Source of the DNA: Hymenobacter daecheongensis DSM 21074
GTDB taxonomy: Bacteria > Bacteroidota > Bacteroidia > Cytophagales > Hymenobacteraceae
Assembly: GCF_900141805.1 (NCBI RefSeq)
Contig: NZ_FQYN01000006.1
Location: 62,001 to 126,000 of the forward strand
Direction: 5' to 3'
DNA: 64,000 nt
A program made the position numbers and the translations under genes. This document shows positions 43,567 through 51,604 of this stretch, piece after piece (positions within the stretch are counted from its first letter, which is position 1; every line of letters starts with the position of its first letter). The notes beneath the pieces are model-generated. The model saw only the letters and a list, made by a program, of their open reading frames with translations, made no database searches and had not been told where the DNA came from.

Positions 43567-43772
43567 GGTGAAATGGTGAAGTTGTGAAAGGTGAATTTGT
43601 GTCATTGCAAGGCGCAAGCCGAAGCAATCCGTCCTCTCAAATGTACCCAACTCCTTTTCAGCAGAACGCCCCAACGTATGCGCCACATCGGGGCGTTCTG
43701 CCGAAACAAGACTTTTTACCTTTCACAGGACGGATTTTTTCACCACTTCACAATTCCACAACTTCACCTTTC
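43566..43772. repeat. Word-repeat arms (GTGAAATG type) around a promoter-bearing repeat
   Basis: The left arm (43566-43602) and inverted right arm (43741-43772) consist of 8-nt GTGAARTG-like words. Between them are a segment that shares 21 nt exactly with 8441-8461 (inverted, 43625-43645; TACATTTG box pointing at paaG) and a 12-bp perfect hairpin (43661-43672 with 43690-43701). The right arm supplies the ispD stop codon. Confidence 0.75.
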
Positions 43773-44501
43773 CTGCCGCAGCAACGCCTCCGCCACTACC
43801 AAATCCTCCGGCGTAGTAATCTTCAGGTTCCGGTAGTCCCCTTCTACTATATGAATGGGGCAGATGTCTTCCACCACGCTGGCATCGTCGGTGAAGCTGG
43901 GCAACTCGGGCAGTTGGTAGGCGCGGCGCAACAGATCCAGGTCGAAGCACTGGGGCGTTTGCACCAGGCGCAGGCGGGCGCGGTTCAGGGCGTAGGAGCC
44001 GCGCTGGGCCAGGTTGCGCACCGAGTCTTTCGGGGTCACGGCCACCACCACGGCTTTGTGTGTTTCAGCCGCCGCGAAGGCCCGCTCAATCAGGGCGGCC
44101 GAAGCCAGCGGGCGCACGCCGTCGTGTACGGCTACCAGCCCATCCGGCGCGGCCAGGGCTGCCAGCCCATTGCGCACCGAGGCCCAGCGCGAAGCCCCGC
44201 CCGCCACCACCTGATGCGAAATCTGCACTTGGTGCTGCGCACACAGCTCCGACCACACCCCAAACTGCTCAGCCGGCAGCACCACCACCAGCTGCTCTAC
44301 CCGTAGCGCGGCCTCCGCGAAGCGCCGCAACGTGTGCAGCAGTACCGGCTCGCCCAGCAGCTCCAAAAACTGCTTGGGCCGGTCGGCCCCCATGCGCGTG
44401 CCGCTGCCGCCCGCCACCAGTATAGTATAGCGTGGGGTCTTGGGGTCCTGGGAGCTTAGGGGCTTGGGGACTTGGGGACTTGGGGTCTTGGAGTCGTTCA
44501 T
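43764..44501 (-). CDS. ispD: 2-C-methyl-D-erythritol 4-phosphate cytidylyltransferase
   Basis: 245 residues. It is the third enzyme of the MEP isoprenoid pathway, making CDP-methylerythritol. The nucleotide loop VAGGSGTRMGADRPKQFLEL is complete, and VVAGGASRWASVRNGL, VHDGVRPL and TDDASVVE follow at normal spacing. The first 24 residues (Ser/Pro/Lys/Gln-rich) are unusual: they are translated from an 8-nt tandem repeat (CTTGGGGA words on the plus strand). The conserved part would start near residue 24, so either the repeat has extended the N-terminus or the true start is a rarer codon downstream. The stop codon lies in another repeat arm. Confidence 0.92.
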   Translation of the reverse strand: MNDSKTPSPQVPKPLSSQDPKTPRYTILVAGGSGTRMGADRPKQFLELLGEPVLLHTLRRFAEAALRVEQLVVVLPAEQFGVWSELCAQHQVQISHQVVAGGASRWASVRNGLAALAAPDGLVAVHDGVRPLASAALIERAFAAAETHKAVVVAVTPKDSVRNLAQRGSYALNRARLRLVQTPQCFDLDLLRRAYQLPELPSFTDDASVVEDICPIHIVEGDYRNLKITTPEDLVVAEALLRQER

Positions 44502-44659
44502 GGGTTGTGGGCAGAAGCGGGCCGCAAAGTACGCAGCGTCCCCGAACGCAAAACGCCGAATACCCGGCAGGCATTCGGCGTTTTGTGGTTTCAGGAGAAG
44601 AAAAGAGCCGCCGAGAACAAAAACCAAGTTCCCAGGACCCTAAGCCCCCAAGACCCCAC
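44432..44659. repeat. Inverted word-repeat element (CTTGGGGA type) over the ispD start
   Basis: The left arm (44432-44492) is made of 8-nt words such as CTTGGGGA and GTCTTGGG. The right arm (44624-44659) is an imperfect inverted copy ending exactly at the queA stop codon. Between them lies a perfect 13-bp hairpin (44549-44561 with 44573-44585) that could terminate queA transcripts. Confidence 0.8.
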
Positions 44660-45708
44660 TACAGAATCAGCATGGCGTCGCCGTAGCTGAAGAACTTGTA
44701 TTTCTCCTTGATGGCCAACTTGTAAGCTTCTGTCAGCAAGGCGTGGCCGGCGAAGGCGGAAGTCATCATCATCAGCGTGCTTTCCGGCATGTGGAAATTG
44801 GTGAGCAGCGCGTTGGCGATTTTGAAGTCATACGGGGGGAAGATAAACCGGTCGGTCCAGCCCTGGTTTTCCTTCAGGCGGCTATTGGCCGATACCGACG
44901 ACTCCAGCGCCCGCATAGTAGTGGTGCCCACCGCGCAAACGCGCTTCTTGGCATCCAGCGCCTTGTTCACCACCGCCACGGCCTCGGCCGGCACGATGAA
45001 GTTCTCGGAGTCCATCTTGTGCTTGGTCAGGTCTTCCACATCTACCGGCCGGAACGTGCCCAGTCCGATGTGCAGCGTTACCGATGTGACATCTACGCCC
45101 TTGATTTCCAGGCGCTTCATCACCTCGCGGGTGAAGTGCAGGCCCGCCGACGGCGCGGCCACGGCCCCCGTGTGCTTGGCATAAATGGTCTGGTAGCGCT
45201 CCTTGTCGGCCGGCTCGGCTTCGCGCGTGATGGCTTCGCGCGGCAGCGGCGTTTCGCCCAAGTCGTGCAGCGCTTTGTAGAACTCCTCATCCGGGCCATC
45301 GAACAGGAACTTAATGGTGCGGCCGCGGGAAGTGGTGTTGTCGATAACCTCGGCCACCATGTCGCTTTCGCCGAAATACAGCTTGTTGCCGACGCGGATT
45401 TTGCGGGCCGGATCCACCAGCACATCCCAGAGGTGAATTTCCTTGTTCAGCTCGCGCAGCAGAAATACTTCGATCTTAGCGCCGGTCTTTTCCTTGTTGC
45501 CGTAGAGGCGGGCCGGAAATACTTTGGTATCGTTCAGCACGAAGGCATCGCCTTCGCCGAAATACTCGATGATGTCCTTGAACACGCGGTGCTCGATCTT
45601 GCCGCTGTCGCGGTGCAGAACCATCAGGCGTGCCTCGTCACGATTCTTGGCCGGGTGCTGCGCCAGCAGGTTTTCAGGCAGATCAAATTTGAACTCAGAC
45701 AGTTTCAT
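44659..45708 (-). CDS. queA: S-adenosylmethionine:tRNA ribosyltransferase-isomerase
   Basis: 349 residues, normal for the family. It builds the epoxycyclopentane ring of queuosine in tRNA anticodons from SAM. The N-terminal [20 protein letters not shown], then [30 protein letters not shown] and [16 protein letters not shown] are family marks. The ATG at 45708 starts [12 protein letters not shown], as usual. Upstream lies a divergent ABC permease gene with a word-repeat hairpin in between. Confidence 0.95.
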   Translation of the reverse strand: MKLSEFKFDLPENLLAQHPAKNRDEARLMVLHRDSGKIEHRVFKDIIEYFGEGDAFVLNDTKVFPARLYGNKEKTGAKIEVFLLRELNKEIHLWDVLVDPARKIRVGNKLYFGESDMVAEVIDNTTSRGRTIKFLFDGPDEEFYKALHDLGETPLPREAITREAEPADKERYQTIYAKHTGAVAAPSAGLHFTREVMKRLEIKGVDVTSVTLHIGLGTFRPVDVEDLTKHKMDSENFIVPAEAVAVVNKALDAKKRVCAVGTTTMRALESSVSANSRLKENQGWTDRFIFPPYDFKIANALLTNFHMPESTLMMMTSAFAGHALLTEAYKLAIKEKYKFFSYGDAMLIL

Positions 45709-45815
45709 GGGCAGCTTATGGGCACTATGAGGGGAAGCTAACAAAATTTTGGGTTGGCAAAAGTACATAAAATGGCCGGATAAATCCTTACTTTTCGCCC
45801 GAAAGCGGCGAAGTG

Positions 45816-45925
45816 GTGAGATAGTGAGATGGTGAAATAGTGAGTTTGATGTTCGGTTTGCGCCGAATGCGCCACTTGCGCCAGCAGAACATTAAACTCA
45901 CCATCTCACCATCTCACCATCTCAC
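45816..45925. repeat. Inverted word-repeat hairpin (GTGAGATR type), copy 1
   Basis: The 39-nt arms (45816-45854 with 45887-45925) differ at four positions, all transitions. Each has three 8-nt GTGAGATR words, then GTGAGTTTRATGTTC. The loop is 32 nt. It lies between divergent genes (queA and the ABC permease). Confidence 0.88.
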
Positions 45926-45936
45926 TAAATCCTCTG

Positions 45937-47196
45937 ATGCTCGCCCTGCGCCTGACTCTGGAAAGCTTCCGCTTCGCGTGGCAAGCCCTCAAATCGAACT
46001 TGCTGCGCACTATATTGTCGCTGCTGGGGGTCACGGTGGGTATTTTCGCCATCATTGCCGTGTTTGCCGTCGTCGATTCTTTGGAAGCCAACGTGCGCCA
46101 GAGCATGAACTTCGTGGGCGACAAGGTGATTTATGTGGATAAGTGGCCGTGGGTATTCGACCCCAAGTTTCCGTGGTGGAAGTTCTTTAACCGCCCCGTG
46201 CCCACCGTGCGCGAGTACCGGCTGCTGCAAAAAACGCTGGGCGAAAACAGCAAAGGCGTGGCCATTTTCGCCACCAACTCCGGCAATACCTTCAAGGCTG
46301 GCTCCAACAGCATGAGCGGCGGCCTGCTGCAGGGCGTGACCTACGACTTCCGCAAAATCTCCGACGTGCCGGTGATGGAAGGTCGCTACTTCACGCCCCA
46401 GGAAATAGAAAGTGCCCGCGGCGTGGCCGTTGTGGGCCACGAGGTGGCCAAAAACCTCTTCCCCAACGGCTCGGCGCTGGGCAAGGTGCTTAAGGCGCGG
46501 GGCCAGCGCTTCGTGGTGATTGGGGTGATGGAAAAAGCCGGCAAAAACGTGCTCGGCATCACCGGCAACGACAATAACTGCATCATTCCGTTCGGCATGT
46601 TCACCAAGATGTTTGCCCTGAACACGGGCGGCATGACCGGCGTGACGCCCTCCATCGGCGTGAAAGGCAGCGACGCCGACCCCGGCCTGCTCGACCTGGA
46701 ATATGAGTTGAAAGGCGTGCTGCGCAATATTCGCGGCCTCAAGCCCCGCGCCGAAGACAACTTCTCCCTGAACCGCCCCGAGATGCTGGCCAACGCCATT
46801 TCCAAGCTGTTTTCCATCATCGGGGTGGCGGGGGCCGTCATCGGCTCGTTTGCTATGCTGGTGGGCGGCTTCGGCATTGCCAACATCATGTTTGTGTCGG
46901 TGAAGGAGCGCACCAATATCATCGGCATTCAGAAATCATTGGGGGCCAAAAACTACTTTATCCTGTTCCAGTTTCTGTTTGAGGCCATCTTTCTGTGTCT
47001 GCTGGGCGGGGCGGCGGGCATCTTCCTGGTCTTCCTGATTACTCTGATTCCGCAGGACTCGCTGCCGCTTACGCTGTCGGCGGCCAATATTACGCTGGGC
47101 CTCACCGTGTCGGTCGTCATTGGCATGCTGGCCGGCATCATTCCGGCGGTGCTGGCTTCCAACCTCGACCCGGTTATTGCCATCCGGTCGAAGTAG
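45937..47196 (+). CDS. MacB/FtsX-type ABC transporter permease
   Basis: 419 residues with four membrane helices: one near the N-terminus (LLRTILSLLGVTVGIFAIIA), a long extracytoplasmic MacB-PCD domain (about 50-280), then three helices near the C-terminus. PVMEGRYFTPQEIESARGVAVVG, shown in part as GRYFTPQEIESA, and NIMFVSVKERTNIIGIQKSLGA are typical. Such permeases work with a MacB/LolD-like ATPase, but none is adjacent, so the ATPase must be encoded elsewhere. Confidence 0.88.
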   Translation: MLALRLTLESFRFAWQALKSNLLRTILSLLGVTVGIFAIIAVFAVVDSLEANVRQSMNFVGDKVIYVDKWPWVFDPKFPWWKFFNRPVPTVREYRLLQKTLGENSKGVAIFATNSGNTFKAGSNSMSGGLLQGVTYDFRKISDVPVMEGRYFTPQEIESARGVAVVGHEVAKNLFPNGSALGKVLKARGQRFVVIGVMEKAGKNVLGITGNDNNCIIPFGMFTKMFALNTGGMTGVTPSIGVKGSDADPGLLDLEYELKGVLRNIRGLKPRAEDNFSLNRPEMLANAISKLFSIIGVAGAVIGSFAMLVGGFGIANIMFVSVKERTNIIGIQKSLGAKNYFILFQFLFEAIFLCLLGGAAGIFLVFLITLIPQDSLPLTLSAANITLGLTVSVVIGMLAGIIPAVLASNLDPVIAIRSK

Positions 47197-47269
47197 CCGG
47201 GCCGGCGCGACCTAACTCAAAGGCAATGGGTTAGGCCAGATGTTAACAAATTGTTAACTTGCGCGTCGC

Positions 47270-47277
47270 TACTTTTG
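47270..47277 (+). promoter_or_regulatory. Bacteroidota -7 promoter box (TACTTTTG)
   Basis: Consensus match with a TTG about 16 nt upstream (47251-47253). It lies 126 nt before the LOG-type gene, which implies a long leader if this is its promoter. Confidence 0.4.
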
Positions 47278-47403
47278 GTCGCTCCGCACTTGTGGGGCGG
47301 CTTTCTTTTTGCCAACTACCTAATATTCTTTCACCTGCGGGTCGGTCGTACCGCTACGGGCGTTTCTGCCTTCTTCCGGCCCTGCCAATCCCACTCCGTA
47401 GCC

Positions 47404-48267
47404 ATGACCAAACTCAAAAAAACGAGCCGTACCAAGCTCTCCGATGAAGTGCTGAACGCGGGCAGCGGCCAAACCATCCGCCAGCCCAACGTCAACGATA
47501 ACAAGGTCAAAACCATCAGCGACATCCGCGAGCAGACCCACGGCGAGCGAACCGTGCAGGTCGATGATGAGCAGCGCATCCGCAAAGCTTTCGTGGACAA
47601 AGACTGGAACGAAATCAAGATTGCCGACTCCTGGCAGATCTTCAAGGTGATGGCCGAGTTCGTGGAGGGCTTCGAGAAGATGTCCAAAATCGGGCCCTGC
47701 GTGTCCATCTTCGGCTCGGCCCGCACCAAGCCCGACAACCCGTATTATAAGATGGCCGAAGAAATTGCGGCTAAGCTGGTGCGCCACGGCTACGGCGTTA
47801 TCACGGGCGGTGGCCCCGGCATCATGGAGGCCGGCAACAAGGGCGCGCACTCCGAAGGTGGCCGCTCGGTGGGCCTGAACATTGAGTTGCCTTTCGAGCA
47901 GTTCAACAACATCTACATCGACCCCGACAAAATCATCAACTTCGACTACTTCTTCGTGCGGAAGGTGATGTTTGTGAAGTACGCGCAGGGCTTCATCGGT
48001 ATGCCCGGCGGCTTCGGCACGCTCGATGAGCTGTTCGAGGCCATCACGCTGATTCAGACCAAGAAAATCGGGCGCTTCCCTATCGTGCTGGTAGGTACTA
48101 AGTACTGGCAGGGCATGTTCGACTGGATTCAGCAGGTGATGCTGGAAGACGAGCAGAATATTTCGCCCGAAGACATGAACCTCGTGCAATTGGTAGACGA
48201 TGCCGAGTCGGCGGTGAAAATTATCGACGACTTCTACTCCAAATATCTGCTTTCGCCGAACTTCTAA
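47404..48267 (+). CDS. LOG-family (TIGR00730) Rossmann-fold protein
   Basis: 287 residues. SIFGSARTKPDNPYY, GYGVITGGGPGIMEAGNKGA and the catalytic MPGGFGTLDELFEA (PGGxGTxxE) define the lysine-decarboxylase-like / cytokinin-activating nucleoside 5'-monophosphate phosphoribohydrolase family. An N-terminal extension of about 95 charged residues is common in this phylum. The likely activity is hydrolysis of nucleoside monophosphates; the physiological substrate is unknown. Confidence 0.85.
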   Translation: MTKLKKTSRTKLSDEVLNAGSGQTIRQPNVNDNKVKTISDIREQTHGERTVQVDDEQRIRKAFVDKDWNEIKIADSWQIFKVMAEFVEGFEKMSKIGPCVSIFGSARTKPDNPYYKMAEEIAAKLVRHGYGVITGGGPGIMEAGNKGAHSEGGRSVGLNIELPFEQFNNIYIDPDKIINFDYFFVRKVMFVKYAQGFIGMPGGFGTLDELFEAITLIQTKKIGRFPIVLVGTKYWQGMFDWIQQVMLEDEQNISPEDMNLVQLVDDAESAVKIIDDFYSKYLLSPNF

Positions 48268-48289
48268 GCGTTGGGCGACAAGTAATTAG

Positions 48290-48321
48290 AAAAGGCTGGG
48301 CGCTTGCGTCCGGCCTTTTTT
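48290..48321 (+). terminator. Intrinsic terminator
   Basis: A 10-bp stem with one G-T pair (48290-48299 with 48310-48319) leads into a T-run after the LOG-type gene. Confidence 0.75.
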
Positions 48322-48450
48322 GATTGTTTTGCTTGCGAGCCGCCTTCGGTGGTACTATTTTGTGTTGGATTTACTTAATCCGGGGCTTTATACCCAAGCC
48401 CTGCGTATCCGTGCTTTACTGTTCATGTTTTTCAGCTGTTCTTTTTCCTT

Positions 48451-49083
48451 ATGAGCGCAATCAAACACATTTATGTAGTGCCCCGGTGGGCCGGCTCGGC
48501 CACCGATGACTGGTATCCGTGGCTGCAACAGCAGCTAGAGGCCGCCGCTGATCCGCTTTTCACCTATAAAGTGCATCTGCTCACGATGCCCGCCTGGGAC
48601 CTGCCTACCATTGAGCACGCCAATAACTACCTGGCGCAGGTGCTGCCGACGCAGTTGAATGAGAATATCTACCTGGTGGGGCATAGCGTGGGGTGCCTGG
48701 CCATTCTGCACTACCTGGCTCAGACGGCCGCCGCGCACCCAGCCGGCGAGAATATGCCGCAGGTGGGTGGCGTGCTGTGCGTAGCGGGCTGGTTTTCAGT
48801 CGATAGTCCGTGGCAGGATATTCTGAACTGGATTCACGCACCCATCGACTTCGAAGCGGCCCGCCGCCTCATTCCGGCCGGCAAGCTGACCGTGCTGCTC
48901 TCCGATGATGACCCATATACTTCTGGCTATCAGGAAAATGAGCGGCTGTGGGTAGAGCGGCTGCGCTCCAACGTGAGCATTTTGCCCGGCCGTCAGCACT
49001 TCAGCACCCGCCTCGATTCGGATATTCTGGATGCCATCCGGGAGCTGGCCGAGGCTCCAGCCGAGTCGGGAGTAGTGCGCTAA
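48451..49083 (+). CDS. RBBP9/YdeN-like serine hydrolase
   Basis: 210 residues, alpha/beta hydrolase. VPRWAGSATDDWYPWL at the N-terminus is the RBBP9 (DUF1234-like) signature. The nucleophile elbow is VGHSVGCLAIL (Ser near residue 80), the acid is probably in LLSDDDPYT, and the His in LPGRQHFS. Small-molecule or acyl-ester hydrolysis is expected; no substrate is evident from context. Confidence 0.82.
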   Translation: MSAIKHIYVVPRWAGSATDDWYPWLQQQLEAAADPLFTYKVHLLTMPAWDLPTIEHANNYLAQVLPTQLNENIYLVGHSVGCLAILHYLAQTAAAHPAGENMPQVGGVLCVAGWFSVDSPWQDILNWIHAPIDFEAARRLIPAGKLTVLLSDDDPYTSGYQENERLWVERLRSNVSILPGRQHFSTRLDSDILDAIRELAEAPAESGVVR

Positions 49084-49099
49084 AGCAGGCTTTAGGGCG

Positions 49100-49141
49100 A
49101 AAAGTACCCGCCGGAAACATTATTCCGTGGCGGGTGCTTTT
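49100..49141 (+). terminator. Intrinsic terminator overlapping the crtY upstream frame
   Basis: A 13-bp stem with one G-T pair (49100-49112 with 49129-49141), extended inside by GGAA/TTCC, ends in TTTT. It would end the hydrolase transcript. It covers the GTG at 49127, which argues that lycopene cyclase starts later. Confidence 0.7.
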
Positions 49142-49150
49142 CTTGTGCCT

Positions 49151-50317
49151 GTGAACCACGATTTCGATTACCTCATTGCCGGCGGCGGCGCGGCCGGCCT
49201 GAGCCTGGCCTACCACCTGAGCCAGGAGCCACTCTTGGCCACCAAGCGCGTGCTGCTGCTGGAGCCCGAGGCCAAGGATCAGAATGACCGCACCTGGTCG
49301 TTCTGGGCCGATGCGCCCACGCTGTTCGACGGCATTGTGGCGCATGAGTGGGGGCGGCTGGCGTTTCGCAGTCCGCAGTTTGAGCGGGTATTTGAGCTGG
49401 GGCGCCACCGCTACAAGATGATTCGGGGGCTGGATTTCTACCGCTTCGTGCGGGCCGCGTTGGCCGCCAATCCGCAGTTTAGCTGCGTGCGGGCGGCGGT
49501 GAATCAATTGAAAAACACGCCGACGGGCGTGGTGGCGCACACCACGGCCGGCACCTTCACCGCCCGCTACGCCTTCGACAGCCGTCCGCCCGCCCTGGAG
49601 CAGCAGCCCGCGCGCTACCGCTACCAGCTGCAGCACTTCGTGGGCTGGGAGGTCGAAACCGAGGAAGATGCCTTCGACCCGACTACGGTGGAGTTCATGG
49701 ATTTTCGGGGCGAGCAGCACCACGAGGCGCGGTTCATGTATGTGCTGCCCTTCACCACCCGCCGCGCCCTGGTCGAATACACCTTATTTTCGGGTGAGGT
49801 GCTGCCCAAATCGGAATACGAGGCGGCGATGCACGTCTATCTGACCCAGACGCTGGGGCTGACGGCGTACCGCGTGACAGCCGAGGAAATCGGGGCCATT
49901 CCGATGACGGACCACCCGCTGCCGGCCGGGGTGGGGGCCAACATCATCAACCTGGGCACCCGGGCCGGGCGGGCCAAGCCTAGCACGGGCTACGCGTTCA
50001 AGCGCATTCAGGCGCACAGCGCCCGGCTGGTGGCGGCTCTGGCTGCTACCGGCACTCCACCGCGCCACCTCACCGGCGACCAGCCCCAATTCCGCCTGTT
50101 CGATACGCTGCTGCTCGACATTATGCAGCGACAGGGTGAACGGACCCGCGACATCTTCGCCGAGCTTTTTGCGCGCAATCCGCTAGAGCGCATCCTCGAT
50201 TTTCTGGATGAGCGCACTTCCTGGCGCGAAAACCTGCAAATCATGAATTCCGTGACGCCCTGGCCGTTTCTGCGCTCCATCGGCCACGTGCTCCGCTGCC
50301 GGCCGGGGAAAAGGTGA
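49151..50317 (+). CDS. crtY: Lycopene beta-cyclase
   Basis: 388 residues. It closes the ends of lycopene to beta-rings for carotenoid pigment. The N-terminal FDYLIAGGGAAGLSLAYHLS is the FAD-binding loop. NDRTWSFWAD is the diagnostic cyclase motif. VEFMDFRGEQHHEARFMYVLP and EYTLFSGEVLP follow, then IPMTDHPLP and GTRAGRAKPSTGYAF. The GTG at 49151 gives a normal N-terminus; an in-frame GTG 8 codons upstream lies in a terminator hairpin. No other crt genes are in the window. Confidence 0.93.
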   Translation: MNHDFDYLIAGGGAAGLSLAYHLSQEPLLATKRVLLLEPEAKDQNDRTWSFWADAPTLFDGIVAHEWGRLAFRSPQFERVFELGRHRYKMIRGLDFYRFVRAALAANPQFSCVRAAVNQLKNTPTGVVAHTTAGTFTARYAFDSRPPALEQQPARYRYQLQHFVGWEVETEEDAFDPTTVEFMDFRGEQHHEARFMYVLPFTTRRALVEYTLFSGEVLPKSEYEAAMHVYLTQTLGLTAYRVTAEEIGAIPMTDHPLPAGVGANIINLGTRAGRAKPSTGYAFKRIQAHSARLVAALAATGTPPRHLTGDQPQFRLFDTLLLDIMQRQGERTRDIFAELFARNPLERILDFLDERTSWRENLQIMNSVTPWPFLRSIGHVLRCRPGKR

Positions 50318-50440
50318 AATAGTGAGATAGTGAAATGGTGAGTTTGATGCTCCGCTTGCGCGATCCGCGCGTTTGGCGCAAGTGGCGCAAGCGGAACATC
50401 AAACTCACCATCTCACTATCTCACCATTTCGCTACTTCAC
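50314..50440. repeat. Inverted word-repeat hairpin (GTGAGATR type), copy 2
   Basis: The left arm (50314-50361) has three 8-nt words and the right arm (50385-50440) four, both followed by GTGAGTTTGATGYTCCGCTTGCGC. It is the same family as 45816-45925, here between two convergent genes (crtY and the ABC ATPase). Confidence 0.88.
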
Positions 50441-51211
50441 CGCCAGGCTCTCTTCGCTTTCCAGAAAAGCCCGCTCGGCCTGCACTACGGCCGCCGACAG
50501 CACCTGCAACCGGGGCTGGGGGCGGGAGAGATTTAAGATATAGCCGGGCAGGGTGGCGAGGTTGTCGAGGTCGTGGGTGATGCAGAGGATGATTTTGTGC
50601 TGGTCCGTGACCCAGCTTTGGAGCAGATCGAACACGCGGCGGCGGTAGTACACGTCGAGTTGCTGGGTGGGCTCGTCGAGGAGGTAGAGGCGGGCATCCT
50701 GCAGGGCGAGCTGGGCCAGCCACACCAGCTGCTGCTCACCGCCCGAAAGCTCGGTAAAGTCGCGGTGGGCGAGGTGGGCGGCACCCACGCGGGCCAGCGC
50801 CTGCTCGGCCAGGGCGTAGTCGGCGGGGCGGTAGGCGCTCAGGAAGCCGTGGTGGCGGAAGCGGCCCATCACGACCAGCTCGCGCACCGCAATGGGGAAG
50901 CCTACGGCCCCGCGCTGGGGCAGGTGCGCCAACAGGCCCGTGGCCGCCGGCCGCCGCACGCCGCGCAAATCCTGCCCAGCTACCCAAACCGCGCCCTGGT
51001 ACGGAATCTGGCCCGTGAGGGCGCGGAACAGGGTGGTTTTGCCGCAGCCATTGTGCCCGATGATGGCCACGAAGGTCGGCTCCGGCACGCACAAAAAAAG
51101 GTTGCGAAGCAGAACACGCTGTTCATACCCCGCAACCAGATTCTGAATGGTGAGTGTTGAATGTTGAGTGTTGAATGCCTGATGATTTGCCTTTTGGCCA
51201 ACGTCAATCAT
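50432..51211 (-). CDS. ABC transporter ATP-binding protein (FepC/BtuD-like)
   Basis: 259 residues. Walker A is IGHNGCGKTTLFRAL, the signature is LSGGEQQLVWLAQ and Walker B is ARLYLLDEPTQQLD. These place it with iron-chelate/cobalamin importer ATPases. No permease or binding-protein gene is adjacent. The first 20 residues before TIQNLVAGYEQ come from a word-repeat arm (TTGAATG words), so the real start may be downstream of the ATG at 51211. The last few codons touch the right arm of the neighbouring repeat hairpin (50314-50440). Confidence 0.85.
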   Translation of the reverse strand: MIDVGQKANHQAFNTQHSTLTIQNLVAGYEQRVLLRNLFLCVPEPTFVAIIGHNGCGKTTLFRALTGQIPYQGAVWVAGQDLRGVRRPAATGLLAHLPQRGAVGFPIAVRELVVMGRFRHHGFLSAYRPADYALAEQALARVGAAHLAHRDFTELSGGEQQLVWLAQLALQDARLYLLDEPTQQLDVYYRRRVFDLLQSWVTDQHKIILCITHDLDNLATLPGYILNLSRPQPRLQVLSAAVVQAERAFLESEESLAVK

Positions 51212-51242
51212 TCAAAATTCAGCATTTAACCCTCAACACTTC
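51147..51242. repeat. Inverted word-repeat element (TTGAGTG type) over an ATPase start
   Basis: The left arm (51147-51180) has 7-nt words TTGAATG, TTGAGTG, TTGAATG. The inverted imperfect right arm is 51206-51242. It covers the N-terminal codons of the ABC ATPase and ends next to the stop codon of the DUF2795 gene. Confidence 0.75.
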
Positions 51243-51464
51243 CTAGTATTCGTCCTCGTTGAACATGAAGTCCTCCTTGGTCGGATAGTCGGGCCATACT
51301 TCTTCGATGTTTTCATAGGGCTGACCATCGTCTTCCAGCGCCTGCAGGTTCTCTACCACCTCCATCGGAGCGCCCGAGCGGATAGAGTAGTCAATCAGTT
51401 CATCCTTGGTGGCAGGCCAGGGGGCATCTTCCAAATAAGAGGCGAGTTCGAGAGTCCAATACAT
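51243..51464 (-). CDS. DUF2795 protein
   Basis: 73 residues, acidic. ELASYLEDAPWPATKDELIDYS and APMEVVENLQALED fit the short DUF2795 helical domain, which is often found as a stand-alone protein in Bacteroidota. The last 20 residues are Asp/Glu-rich. Function is unknown; homologs in other phyla are sometimes fused to regulatory domains. Confidence 0.75.
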   Translation of the reverse strand: MYWTLELASYLEDAPWPATKDELIDYSIRSGAPMEVVENLQALEDDGQPYENIEEVWPDYPTKEDFMFNEDEY

Positions 51465-51604
51465 AGTCGTGGGTGCTACAAAAAAAAGGTGGGCAAAAGT
51501 AGTGGTTTAAAGCCAATTATCCGGCGGGGGCAACGAAACAGAAGCTCACGGCCGGGTTGGGGTTGCTTTAGCAGGCACAACGTAAAACCAGGCCGAATGT
51601 TGGC

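Noticed and set aside
45816-45925. CRISPR-like array (regular short words)
   Set aside because: Words are 8 nt without unique spacers, and the arms are inverted; this is not CRISPR. No array with 25-40 nt repeats exists in the window.
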